This document shows, piece by piece, positions 54,001 to 64,000 of a stretch of DNA of 64,000 nucleotides. Source of the DNA: Halomonas sp. I5-271120 (lineage in GTDB: Bacteria; Pseudomonadota; Gammaproteobacteria; Pseudomonadales; Halomonadaceae). The position numbers and the translations under genes are program-made. A model generated the notes under the pieces. That model saw nothing but the letters and a program-made list of their open reading frames with translations, made no database searches and had not been told where the DNA came from. The stretch spans positions 124,001 to 188,000 of the forward strand of contig NZ_CP130701.1 in the NCBI RefSeq assembly GCF_030553075.1. The letters are read 5' to 3'. Numbering within the stretch: the stretch's first letter is position 1; the number at the start of each line of letters is the position of its first letter.

Positions 54001-54893
54001 TTATGCTGACATCTGCAGGGATTTTTTTGTCCATGATGCCACTTTAACCTTAGGTGGCCCGTAGTCGGAGCGCAGTGTCAGTGGTGGCTGAACACGACCC
54101 AGAGCCCCTAGTCGATAAATCAGCGCTTCCTCCAAGGCAGCCTCCGCTATTTTGCTGCTGCCTTTGTCCGACAATCGCCAGCCATGGAACTCACGCGTAA
54201 AGCAGTCGATGATTACCGCCAGTCTGGCCCGCCGATCTTTACAACACCACACATGGGTGAGATCCGTGGCCCAGCGCTCATCTTGTCGTGAGGCCACGGA
54301 CGAAAGACTCCTGACGCGAGGGCAGAAGCCCTGTGGTCGCTTGCGCGCCAGCCAGCCCTTCAACTGCAGGATGCGCTGTATCAGCTTGTGGTTCTCTCCC
54401 AGGACACACACCAGGCGGCGATAGCTGTAGGTGGGGACCGCTCCAGGGCCAGCTTTACCCGGGCTGCCAGATCAGTATTGATGACACGCCGCCGCGCCTT
54501 GGACTGGTAATACAGGCTTCGCAGTAGCAGCTCCAACCAGCGACAGAGCTTGGTTAGGGATACTACATAGCCCTCCAGGGCCAGTTCCGCCTGCAGCGAC
54601 CTTACAAGTTCCCGTCCTCTTCGAGCAGGCGGCGAAACTTTTTTAATGCATAGATCTGCAGATGGGCCTCGCCCAGCGCTTCCTTGGTTTCCCGGAGCTC
54701 GGACTCGAACTGCTCACGGATATCCTTGGCACGGGCCTTGAGCCCGTTTCCATGCTGCGCTGGGCTTCTTCGATCCAGCCGAAATCGTGCTGGAGGCCAC
54801 TTCAGCGACCGTGGTCTTGCCCTTTAAGGTGTCCATGACCACCGCGGCCTTGCGCTTGGCGGTCCAGCGTTTGACGGTAGGTTCGTTGCTCAT
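54001..54893 (-). pseudogene. IS3-family element remnant (orfA and orfB fragments)
   Basis: Minus-strand reading from an ATG at 54893 gives an IS3 orfA start (W-T-A-K-R-K-A-A-V-V-M-D-T-L-K-G-K-T-T-V-A-E-V-A), broken by frameshifts. Fragments with E-E-A-Q-R-S-M, A-L-K-K-F-R-R-L-L-E-E-D-G and then the orfB integrase core appear (W-A-T-D-L-T-H-V-W, L-A-V-I-I-D-C-F-T-R-E, L-R-S-D-Y-G). Sequence stops after the second catalytic region, so the C-terminal third is missing. The element is dead. The 150 bp between it and the broken gene at 53849 show no gene. Confidence 0.8.
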
Positions 54894-54963
54894 CGCATCC
54901 TCCTCATCGCTGCACTATAGCCTATGCAGCCATGGAGGGGATCACTTCACACACCTAACAATC

Positions 54964-56967
54964 TTACCAATCGGAGAGTCTAAAAATTTCATCAACAACG
55001 ATATCGGCCCCCTTCTTGGATAAATGATCGTCATCATAATAAAACGGGACGCTATTCCGCTGAACTACACACCTGCCTTGCACATAGTTGTTACAAAACA
55101 GGTCACTAACGACTACCCGCTTAATACCGGGAGCCGGCATACTATCAAAAGCATCTATGACGAATTTATTTCTTGAATAAAAGTCTTCATAAGGGAATGT
55201 CACCTGCTCAAGAACTTGATTATTTTCCGAGTAATAAAACCGATTCATCTTTTCAATATCAATGCCAGTCTCAGGAACTGGATAAACGAGATAAAGAGAC
55301 CTAGCGACTTTCGCCATTTCTTCAATATACTTTATCAAGTATTCTCTCTTGGTTTTCGCGTCGCGATAAAACTCACCAGAAACCAGCACGTCATATTCTC
55401 TGTAGTTGGCATCCCTCTCGGAAAATCCTTCGCTGTTTCGATACGGCATTTTATCAATCACGCCCTCAATAGGAAAAAGCTTGAAGCTCCAACGACTAGC
55501 AAGTATCACCTCTGCATCTTGTCGCTTTATGATACTCGTAAATTCTTCGAATCTTTCCTCACAGTCTTCAACCGATCTATTCTTGTTTCTTCTTATAAAG
55601 GGCACGGTCTCACAGCCGTCCAAATTGAAAACTCTTCCCTTGATGTTCTGTCTTTTAAACACCTGGTCAAGTGAGTAACTGATCGCTTGAGCATGTGAAT
55701 CACCGATCAAGATTACGACTTCACTGGAATCCTTGTCCCCAAAGGTACACTCAGATACCCAATGTGAACCCTCGGTCCTTTGTGGCACACAAACATCGCC
55801 GATGGTTTCTACTTTTTCACCAAAAGATCGAAACTCAACGTTTGGAGACATTATAAAATCACCGTTAATATATCCATTTTCTTCGTGTCCGTATAAACCT
55901 ATAGATACAAACATTACCAACCCGGCCGAAGAGAAGAAAAACAATCTCCTGCTGTCAATTTTCTCCTTCCTTCGAAACGGCTGCTCAATAATTTTCCAAC
56001 TGACGACAGCTAGTGCTACTGAAAAACAGCTCAAAAATAGCATTAGCATGGGGCTTGGCTCCGATAGACTTTGTATCCGCGCAAAGGCAAATAGTGGCTG
56101 ATGCCACAAGTAGGCGCTATAGCTAATAAAGCCTATACCTACGAGCAGGCGAGTGTTGAGAAGTCTTGCGGCGAATGTTTCCTTGTCCGCAAAAATCACC
56201 AAGAGTACGGCGCCTAAAACTGGTGCAAGCGCATATGCACTTGGAAAAGGGGTGGCTTCATCGTAAACGAACACAGATACTAAAATTGCGGCCAAACCGA
56301 CTAATGCAAGCGAATCATTCTTGACCACTCCACGCCGCTGCACGACAAAAGCCGCCATAGTTCCTGCAAGCAACTCCCACGCTCGTGTTGGTGCTAAATA
56401 GAAGTTAGGAGTTGATTTATTTCGCCATCCCCATTCGCTCAGTAAAAAGCTGATTGCGGAAAACAATACGATCATCCAAAAGACGCGATTTTTTCCATAT
56501 CGCCAAGCTAGAAAGAGAAAAATTGGGAATAAAACGTAGTATTGTTCTTCGACAGCTAAGCTCCATGTGTGTAACAGAGGTTTTTCTTCGGCAGCCGCGT
56601 CAAAATAACCACTTTCCTGCCAGAATAGCACATTGGACGAAAACAAGCTGACTGCGACAAGGCTGTGAGAAAAATCATCCAATTGGCTTGGCAGCATCCA
56701 CATCCATGAAAACAAGGTGCTGCAAAGCATTACAAAGAAGAGTGCTGGCAAGATTCGCCGTGCACGACGCTCATAGAAACCTAAGAAGCTGAATCGCTTA
56801 TTATCAATATCTTCAATTAAGATGGTCGTAATGAGGTAGCCGCTGATGACAAAGAAAACATCTACGCCGACAAATCCTCCGCTAAAAATCGCAAATCCGG
56901 CGTGGAACAATATCACTGAAACAACAGCAAGTGCTCTCAAGCCATCAATTTCGGAACGATATTTCAA
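54964..56967 (-). CDS. Acyltransferase 3 with C-terminal SGNH domain (OafA/OatA-like O-acetyltransferase)
   Basis: A TTG start (56965-56967) with AAGGG upstream gives 667 residues. The N-terminal acyltransferase-3 domain has about ten helices and begins R-S-E-I-D-G-L-R-A-L-A-V, with V-G-V-D-V-F-F-V-I-S-G-Y-L-I-T and H-T-W-S-L-A-V-E-E-Q-Y-Y. The periplasmic SGNH domain has I-G-D-S-H-A-Q and D-D-D-H-L-S near the end. Such proteins O-acetylate O-antigen, capsule or peptidoglycan sugars. Base composition is much more AT-rich than the neighbours, indicating recent acquisition. It is flanked by IS3 debris and the right-hand copper-operon relic. Confidence 0.92.
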   Translation of the reverse strand: MKYRSEIDGLRALAVVSVILFHAGFAIFSGGFVGVDVFFVISGYLITTILIEDIDNKRFSFLGFYERRARRILPALFFVMLCSTLFSWMWMLPSQLDDFSHSLVAVSLFSSNVLFWQESGYFDAAAEEKPLLHTWSLAVEEQYYVLFPIFLFLAWRYGKNRVFWMIVLFSAISFLLSEWGWRNKSTPNFYLAPTRAWELLAGTMAAFVVQRRGVVKNDSLALVGLAAILVSVFVYDEATPFPSAYALAPVLGAVLLVIFADKETFAARLLNTRLLVGIGFISYSAYLWHQPLFAFARIQSLSEPSPMLMLFLSCFSVALAVVSWKIIEQPFRRKEKIDSRRLFFFSSAGLVMFVSIGLYGHEENGYINGDFIMSPNVEFRSFGEKVETIGDVCVPQRTEGSHWVSECTFGDKDSSEVVILIGDSHAQAISYSLDQVFKRQNIKGRVFNLDGCETVPFIRRNKNRSVEDCEERFEEFTSIIKRQDAEVILASRWSFKLFPIEGVIDKMPYRNSEGFSERDANYREYDVLVSGEFYRDAKTKREYLIKYIEEMAKVARSLYLVYPVPETGIDIEKMNRFYYSENNQVLEQVTFPYEDFYSRNKFVIDAFDSMPAPGIKRVVVSDLFCNNYVQGRCVVQRNSVPFYYDDDHLSKKGADIVVDEIFRLSDW

Positions 56968-57282
56968 GGCAACTACCCTTAGTTAAAAAAGCGGCCTCGA
57001 TAACAATTCTAACAACTGCCCCGTCATGCACCTTGTTGCCATAACTCATTGTTATCGCCATTCTTCCTGCTCGCTCGTCTTACTGCTGACTTAGAACGCC
57101 GCGAGCGTGGCATCTGTGCGCCCCATCAGCGGCGTAGCGCGCCGTAAGGAGCTAGGCCCCAATGCACAGAGCCAAGTTCATACGGCATGCCCTTCCATAT
57201 AGCCAGCATAGCCAACATGTGTGACTCCAACACCCAAGAAGGCGACCATTTTATCCTGTACCTTGATGACCTAATTGCTCGA
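56968..57282. other. 315-bp region upstream of the acyltransferase gene
   Basis: This region likely contains the acyltransferase promoter on the minus strand. No gene, strong terminator or IS end was recognised. Composition shifts from AT-rich near the acyltransferase to GC-rich towards the copper relic, so an old junction probably lies here. Confidence 0.4.
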
Positions 57283-57491
57283 CATGTGTATGGAACTGGA
57301 GAACGGCGCCAGAGAGGGCCTCAATCCGGTTCGCACAGGGCTGCGGTTGCGATATGAAGCCACCCGATAGTTCGCCCCCTATGTCGGCGATTACTGGGAA
57401 ATCTTATGCCGACATGGCTGACTTGGCTCGCGCCTCGTGGGATGCCACCGGGGATACTGGCGTCGTCACCGGCGTGAAGATGTGGCTCTTA
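57283..57491 (+). pseudogene. Relic: copA 3' fragment fused to copB 3' end
   Basis: Bases 57283-57310 correspond to copA around 52366 (encoding M-W-M-E-L-E-N-G-A). From about 57314 the sequence matches the last 180 bp of copB (53151-53330), with GGCCTCAA, GGTTGCGATATGAA, TTCGCCCCCTAT, TGGCTCGCGCCTCG-style blocks. In the copB frame CGA-AAG has become CGA-TAG and a two-base loss follows GGGAAA, so it cannot be translated. Roughly 0.9 kb spanning the copA/copB junction is deleted relative to the intact operon. Confidence 0.8.
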
Positions 57492-57601
57492 TCCAGCCCT
57501 AACGTCATAATGGTTCGCGCTGAGCCCTCATAAAATATGCGAAAAATCAGGATCTCTCGGTCCTGACCCTGCGATGCGCTCTAGGTCAGAGAAAGGGAGA
57601 C

Positions 57602-58348
57602 ATGGTTAGCCCGCACAAGATCGATACTGGCGCCCCGAAACGCCTTTCCCGTGCTTCATGGCGACGCATCATGTTGGGCATGGCGGTACTTACCGTTTTT
57701 CTCGCCACCGCTCTGGTGCTGTGGCGAACCGGCATGCTGGATGCCTTGCTGGCCGGCGACACCCTCGAACAGGCAGTGATACGGCTTGGCCCATTCGGTC
57801 CAGCACTGGTCGTTGGCCTAATGATGATCGCCATCGTCATGAGCCCGATCCCCAGTGCCCCGATCGCGCTCGCTGCCGGCGCGGCCTTTGGTCATGTCTG
57901 GGGCACGCTTTACGTGGCCATCGGCTCCGAGGCCGGTGCGCTTATCGCCTTCGCCATTTCCCGCCTGCTAGGGCATGACGCGCTGAGGGCCTGGTTGGGC
58001 ATGCGGCCCTCCAGCGGTCTACTCTATCGTTTCATCGCCTCCCAGAACGCCCTGATGGCCGTCGTTTTCGTGACCCGGCTGATGCCGTTCCTGTCTTTCG
58101 ACGTCGTCAGCTACGCGGCCGGCCTCTCGCCTCTCAAGGCCTGGCGCTTTGCCATCGCCACACTGCTAGGCGTCATGCCAGCGAGCTTCCTGCTGGCGCA
58201 TTTCGGCGACGAGCTCGCCTCCAACGATCTGCGCCTCGCGGGCCTCACCGTGCTCGCACTCGGCACCATCACCCTACTTCCTCTCGCTTGGAAAGCGACT
58301 CCAGCGCGCTATCGCGCAGCCCTGCGCCGTAAGCTAAACCTGAAGTAG
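57602..58348 (+). CDS. TVP38/TMEM64 (DedA-like VTT) family membrane protein
   Basis: The 248-residue protein (GGGAGAC before ATG) has about six membrane segments. The central VTT-type motif includes S-P-I-P-S-A-P-I-A-L-A-A-G-A-A-F-G and G-S-E-A-G-A-L-I-A-F, and F-V-T-R-L-M-P-F-L-S-F-D-V-V-S-Y-A-A-G-L-S-P. Relatives act as lipid scramblases or affect membrane homeostasis. In bacteria, members often sit beside metal-resistance genes such as mercury or copper operons without known mechanism. It lies between the copper relic and the copper ATPase. Confidence 0.85.
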   Translation: MVSPHKIDTGAPKRLSRASWRRIMLGMAVLTVFLATALVLWRTGMLDALLAGDTLEQAVIRLGPFGPALVVGLMMIAIVMSPIPSAPIALAAGAAFGHVWGTLYVAIGSEAGALIAFAISRLLGHDALRAWLGMRPSSGLLYRFIASQNALMAVVFVTRLMPFLSFDVVSYAAGLSPLKAWRFAIATLLGVMPASFLLAHFGDELASNDLRLAGLTVLALGTITLLPLAWKATPARYRAALRRKLNLK

Positions 58349-58562
58349 CGAGCCAGTGCCTCACCAAGCGCCGCCGGAGTCGGCTATGACTTGTAACCGG
58401 TAAATGCCGCACTGACGTGTCTGTGACGCCACTAAACGACTCTCCCCCATCCGGCCCTGATTCAGCCGTGTCGCCCGGGCTGTGGCGGGTGCCCTGGAGA
58501 AATGAACTGCATGACGTCGATCACAATTGGGGGATGCCCCGAACCTTGTGTCACCCCTCGGC

Positions 58563-58593
58563 TTGACCATTGGGTTACACAAGGGTCTTAAGC
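58563..58593 (+). promoter_or_regulatory. CueR/MerR-type promoter of the copper ATPase gene
   Basis: TTGACC (58563-58568) and TTAAGC (58588-58593) are separated by 19 bp, longer than the standard 17 and diagnostic of MerR-family promoters. An inverted repeat GACC-A-TTG / CAA-G-GGTC spans the spacer, close to the CueR operator arrangement. The ATPase start is 119 bp downstream. No cueR gene is visible in the window. A degenerate TTCAG-type box (ATCCGG, 5 bp, ATTCAG) lies at 58449-58465. Confidence 0.7.
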
Positions 58594-58712
58594 TGTCGAT
58601 ATATGCATGATCAACGTACAGCCTTTGTCTTCCAGGCGGCTTTATTCCTGAAGTCCGGCGCGGCACGACCAGCAGGTCCACGCCTCGGCAGGGAAATGAT
58701 GGAGAGGATGTG

Positions 58713-61046
<2,334 letters not shown>

Positions 61047-61125
61047 TCCTACATCTTGTGATCGAAGCGCACGCTGGCGCTCAAGCCAGCGTTGCCCAAC
61101 AGCACTCTCGAGAGGTCATCTCACC

Positions 61126-61566
61126 ATGCAAAATCAAGTCACGGCACTGTGTCTGGCCGGCGGCCTGTTGCTCGGCGCCAGCACAGCCCACGCCGCGCTG
61201 CCGGACAGCGCCCGCCTCTACAAGAACCCGTCCTGCGGTTGCTGCGAGACCTATGCCCGTCATCTCGAGTCCAGCGGCATCGACGTCGAAGTGATCGACA
61301 GCCAGCCCATGGGACAGATAAAGGAGGCGGCCGGCATCCCCTACGGCCAGGGGTCCTGCCATACCGTCATGATGGATGGCTATGTCATCGAGGGGCATGT
61401 GCCCGTCGCCGCCCTGGAGATGCTCTTTGAGCAGCGCCCTGAGATCGACGGCATCGGACTGGCCGGCATGCCCCAGGGCACTCCGGGTATGCCCGGACAG
61501 CAGCTCGCACCCTATGAGGTCTATCAATTCACTGACGGGCAGGCTACGCCGTTCATGACCCTTTGA
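61126..61566 (+). CDS. CopG-like DUF411 periplasmic copper protein, second copy
   Basis: The product is 146 residues with a signal peptide ending A-H-A-A. It carries the same motif series as the protein at 47410: Y-K-N-P-S-C-G-C-C-E-T-Y, G-S-C-H-T, E-G-H-V-P and G-L-A-G-M-P-Q-G-T-P-G-M-P-G-Q. The two are clearly paralogous but diverged throughout the mature part, so the duplication is not very recent. It follows the copper ATPase gene in the same direction and should receive the exported copper in the periplasm. Confidence 0.88.
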   Translation: MQNQVTALCLAGGLLLGASTAHAALPDSARLYKNPSCGCCETYARHLESSGIDVEVIDSQPMGQIKEAAGIPYGQGSCHTVMMDGYVIEGHVPVAALEMLFEQRPEIDGIGLAGMPQGTPGMPGQQLAPYEVYQFTDGQATPFMTL

Positions 61567-61575
61567 CTGGCTTGA

Positions 61576-61592
61576 CTTAAGCAACGCTTAAG
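61576..61592 (+). promoter_or_regulatory. PmrA (BasR)-type box upstream of PAP2-eptA
   Basis: CTTAAG at 61576-61581 and again at 61587-61592 repeat with 11-bp period (5-bp spacer). This equals the direct-repeat operator of PmrA/BasR and the related ColR family in enterobacteria and pseudomonads. It lies 46 bp before the PAP2 start, in front of an operon whose second gene is a classic PmrA target (eptA/pmrC). No pmrAB gene is in the window. Confidence 0.6.
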
Positions 61593-61638
61593 CCAACGGC
61601 ACCACACTGGTGAGACATTCTTCCAGACCCGTCTCGCC

Positions 61639-62487
61639 ATGCCGCCTTCACGACTCTCCTCTCGCCGGCAAGCCTCGTCTTCCGGCGCCACTACCGGCAC
61701 CCGCTCTTCGGTTGCCGACGCTTGCCCACAAGCGGCCCTGCGGCGGGAGAGCGGACGCCCGGCCTCAGGCTGGCTCAGCTGGCTGCTGGTCGGCTGGGTC
61801 CTGTTTCTGACCATGATGCTCGTCGGGCGGGCCGCCGGCCTGGACTTCAAGCTCGCCGATACGCTTTATCATCTTCAGGGCGACGCTTGGTCACTGCACC
61901 ATGCCTTTCTTACCGAGCAGGTACTGCATGGCGGTGGACGCATGCTCAGCCAGAGCATGGGCGTAGCAGCCATCCTTGCGCTGATCGCCAGCTGGCTGCG
62001 CCCCGCCTGGCGGGACTGGCGCCGCCCATTGGGCTATCTGGTGCTGGCCGTGGCAGCGTCGACCCTCGGCGTCTCGATACTCAAGCAGCTGATCAGCATG
62101 GACTGCCCCTGGGACCTTAGCCGCTATGGGGGCGCTCGTGCCTATATCGGCCTGCTGGCGACACGGCCCGCCGACTACCCGGACACGGCCTGCTTCCCCG
62201 CCGGGCATGCCAGTGCCGGCTATGCCTGGATCGCGCTTTACTTCTTCTGCAACGCCATCCGCCCCCGTTGGCGCTGGGCCGGCCTCTGCCTGGCGCTGGC
62301 CCTGGGCCTTGCATTCGGCATCGCCCAACAGCTTCGCGGTGCGCATTTCCTCTCACACGATCTGTGGACGCTAATGCTTTGCGCGACGCTGAGCCTGTTA
62401 CTGGCCCGTTGGCTACTCCCCTCGTCCGTCAGCCTGGCCGCTTCCCCATCATCCTCAATCTCTCTCGAGGAAGACTCGCATGCATGA
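61639..62487 (+). CDS. PAP2-family membrane phosphatase
   Basis: The 282-residue protein has a hydrophilic N-terminus of about 45 residues (start uncertain, no clear ribosome-binding site) and six membrane helices. The phosphatase motifs are visible though modified: K-Q-L-I-S-M-D-C-P-W-D-L for the first, F-P-A-G-H-A-S for the second, and R-G-A-H-F-L-S-H-D-L-W for the third, with both catalytic His. Relatives remove phosphate from undecaprenyl pyrophosphate or lipid A, or transfer phosphate to it. It overlaps the eptA-like gene by 8 bp, so lipid A modification is the best inference. Confidence 0.88.
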   Translation: MPPSRLSSRRQASSSGATTGTRSSVADACPQAALRRESGRPASGWLSWLLVGWVLFLTMMLVGRAAGLDFKLADTLYHLQGDAWSLHHAFLTEQVLHGGGRMLSQSMGVAAILALIASWLRPAWRDWRRPLGYLVLAVAASTLGVSILKQLISMDCPWDLSRYGGARAYIGLLATRPADYPDTACFPAGHASAGYAWIALYFFCNAIRPRWRWAGLCLALALGLAFGIAQQLRGAHFLSHDLWTLMLCATLSLLLARWLLPSSVSLAASPSSSISLEEDSHA

Positions 62488-64000
62488 ACGCTTTCGCATG
62501 GCCACCACCTGGCTGGCCAGCCTGGCGCGCCCGTCGCTGACCCTGTCACCAGAGCGCCTGACGCTGTTGGTCTGCCTGGTTTTCACGCTCTTCTACCAGC
62601 AGGCCTTCTGGCAGCAGGTCATGGCCGCTGAACCGGCCCTCACCGCCTGGCAGTTGCTCGCTTACGGGCTAGTGCTGACGGGGCTGCAGTTCATCGTCTT
62701 CGTGCTGTTCGTCACCCGCCATACGGCCAAACCCCTACTTTCGGCCTTGATCCTGCTGGCGGCCACGGTGAGCTACTACACCGGTCATTACGGCACCTAC
62801 TTCGATACCCATATGATCGATAACGTGTTGCAGACCGACACCAAGGAAGCGGGTGAACTGCTTACCCCGGGCTTCGCGGGCTACCTGCTGCTGTACGCGG
62901 GGCTGCCGATGGCGCTGCTGTGGCGAGTCAGGCTCTCGGCAAGCACCTGGCCACGGGCGCTGGGGCGCCGCTTCGCCTACCTGGCCGGGGGGGTGGCGAT
63001 GCTGGCAGTGGCGCTGATGGTGTCCTATCAGAGCCTGTCATCACTGATGCGCAACCATACCGAGCTGCGTTACCTGGTCACTCCGGGCAATGCCCTGATT
63101 TCCTCCGGCCGGGTGCTGGCGGCAAGTGACCCGCTGCCCGAGCAACGCCTGCCGATCGGCGAAGACGCCACTCGCCTGCCGCGTGCCGGCGACAAGCCGC
63201 TGCTGATGGTGTTGGTGGTGGGGGAAACCGTCCGTGCCGCCAACTGGGGGCTGAATGGCTATGCGCGCCAGACCACGCCTCAGTTGACGAAGCGTGGTGT
63301 GATCAACTTCACCGATGTGAGTACCTGCGGCACCAGCACCGCCGTTTCGCTGCCCTGCATGTTCGCGCCTATCGGCAAGGACGACTACGACGAGCGCTAT
63401 ATCAAGAGTCATGAGTCGCTGCTGGATGTGCTCGATCATGCGGGCTTTAACGTGCTATGGCTGGATAATCAGGCCGGGTGCAAGGGCGTCTGTGATGGCG
63501 TGAGTCAGCAGTCGATCCAACCCGATGATCACCCCAAGCAGTGCCAGGATGGCCGCTGCCTGGACGAGGCGCTGGATGAGGAACTGCGCGCCCGTCTCGA
63601 CAACCTCGAAGGCGATACCGTCATCGTTCTCCATCAGCTCGGCAACCACGGCCCCAGCTACTATCAGCGCTATCCGGAAACGTTTCGTCGCTTCACGCCG
63701 ACCTGCGACAGCGCCGACCTGAACAGCTGCTCGCAGCAGGCCATCACCAACAGCTACGACAACGCCATCCTCTATACTGATAGCGTGCTGGATCATGTGA
63801 TTGGCGCCCTGGCGGAACAGTCGCATCATGCCGCTTCGCTGCTGTATCTCTCGGATCATGGCGAATCGCTGGGTGAACACGGCCTATACCTGCATGGACT
63901 ACCCTACGCAATCGCCCCGAAGGAGCAGACCCAGGTACCTATGGTGTGGTGGTCATCGGCGGCCTTTGACGCGGCAGTAGGGCTCGACAAGGATTGCCTG
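62480..64000 (+). CDS. eptA: EptA-like phosphoethanolamine-lipid A transferase (3' end beyond window)
   Basis: Starting at 62480 (GAGGAAG upstream), 507 codons are present without stop up to the window edge. Five N-terminal membrane helices are followed by the periplasmic sulfatase-fold domain. Key sites are visible: V-V-G-E-T-V-R-A-A-N for a zinc ligand Glu, T-C-G-T-S-T-A with the phosphoethanolamine-accepting Thr, N-S-Y-D-N-A-I-L-Y-T-D, and S-D-H-G-E-S-L-G-E. EptA (PmrC) adds phosphoethanolamine to lipid A and lowers binding of cationic peptides such as polymyxin. It is co-transcribed with the PAP2 gene behind the PmrA-type box. About 40-50 residues are probably missing at the end. Confidence 0.93.
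   Translation, partial: MHERFRMATTWLASLARPSLTLSPERLTLLVCLVFTLFYQQAFWQQVMAAEPALTAWQLLAYGLVLTGLQFIVFVLFVTRHTAKPLLSALILLAATVSYYTGHYGTYFDTHMIDNVLQTDTKEAGELLTPGFAGYLLLYAGLPMALLWRVRLSASTWPRALGRRFAYLAGGVAMLAVALMVSYQSLSSLMRNHTELRYLVTPGNALISSGRVLAASDPLPEQRLPIGEDATRLPRAGDKPLLMVLVVGETVRAANWGLNGYARQTTPQLTKRGVINFTDVSTCGTSTAVSLPCMFAPIGKDDYDERYIKSHESLLDVLDHAGFNVLWLDNQAGCKGVCDGVSQQSIQPDDHPKQCQDGRCLDEALDEELRARLDNLEGDTVIVLHQLGNHGPSYYQRYPETFRRFTPTCDSADLNSCSQQAITNSYDNAILYTDSVLDHVIGALAEQSHHAASLLYLSDHGESLGEHGLYLHGLPYAIAPKEQTQVPMVWWSSAAFDAAVGLDKDCL

Overview
The window looks like a chromosomal segment of a high-GC, Gram-negative gammaproteobacterium, most likely a Halomonas-type member of the Halomonadaceae. This rests on gene content (YejK, YejM, RfaH, AmpG, TrxC, TopB and AmiD homologues), codon use and neighbourhoods. 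No rRNA or tRNA gene and no CRISPR array was seen, so the genus is inference.

Layout. At 1-2.4 kb there is mobile DNA: the 5' part of an IS1380-type transposase gene, a small membrane protein gene, and a complete IS30-family element inserted 7 bp upstream of that gene's start codon. At 2.6-7.3 kb lies a complete arginine deiminase operon (YfcC-type transporter, arcA, arcB, arcC). From 7.2 to 45.5 kb is mostly housekeeping and accessory chromosome: a glycosyltransferase, a DMT exporter, an enolase-superfamily enzyme, an ArsP-like permease with a mini-thioredoxin and a TSUP permease, yejK, two oxidoreductases, yejM, trxC, an ABC exporter, a diguanylate cyclase, amiD, a CoA-transferase, proS and a lytic transglycosylase. 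Next come a four-gene cupredoxin / GGDEF-EAL / DUF3034 / lipoprotein-globin operon, an FKBP isomerase, rfaH, ampG, a SEC-C protein, a homocysteine methyltransferase, an unrecognised 645-residue membrane protein, an ABC1 kinase, topB and a panE-like reductase.

From 45.6 to 61.6 kb is a copper-resistance island. It holds a cytochrome c with a His-rich tail, a 47-residue membrane protein overlapping a CopG-type DUF411 protein, a CopI-like cupredoxin, a CopRS-type two-component system, a CopA multicopper oxidase, CopB, a TVP38-family membrane protein, a P1B copper ATPase behind a MerR/CueR-type promoter, and a second DUF411 protein. The intact cop operon is bracketed by decayed pieces of an older homologous operon: cupredoxin 5', kinase 3' and copA 5' on the left (45.64-46.03 kb), and copA 3' with copB 3' on the right (57.28-57.49 kb). 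Between the copB terminator and the right-hand relic sit a broken small gene, an IS3-family wreck and an AT-richer acyltransferase gene. The window closes with a PAP2 phosphatase gene and an eptA-like phosphoethanolamine transferase gene (truncated by the window end), preceded by a PmrA-type direct-repeat box.

How the genes work together. A direct repeat (R-Y-TCAG, 5 bp, ATTCAG) lies 10 bp upstream of a -10-like hexamer before both the cupredoxin and copA, and recurs in the decayed copy, so it is the best candidate operator for the CopR-type regulator encoded in the same operon. The copper ATPase instead has a 19-bp-spacer promoter typical of CueR control, although no cueR is visible. The least explained system is the tightly packed operon at 28.2-32.6 kb, which combines an exported copper-type protein, a membrane c-di-GMP enzyme, a probable outer-membrane protein and an exported haemoglobin.
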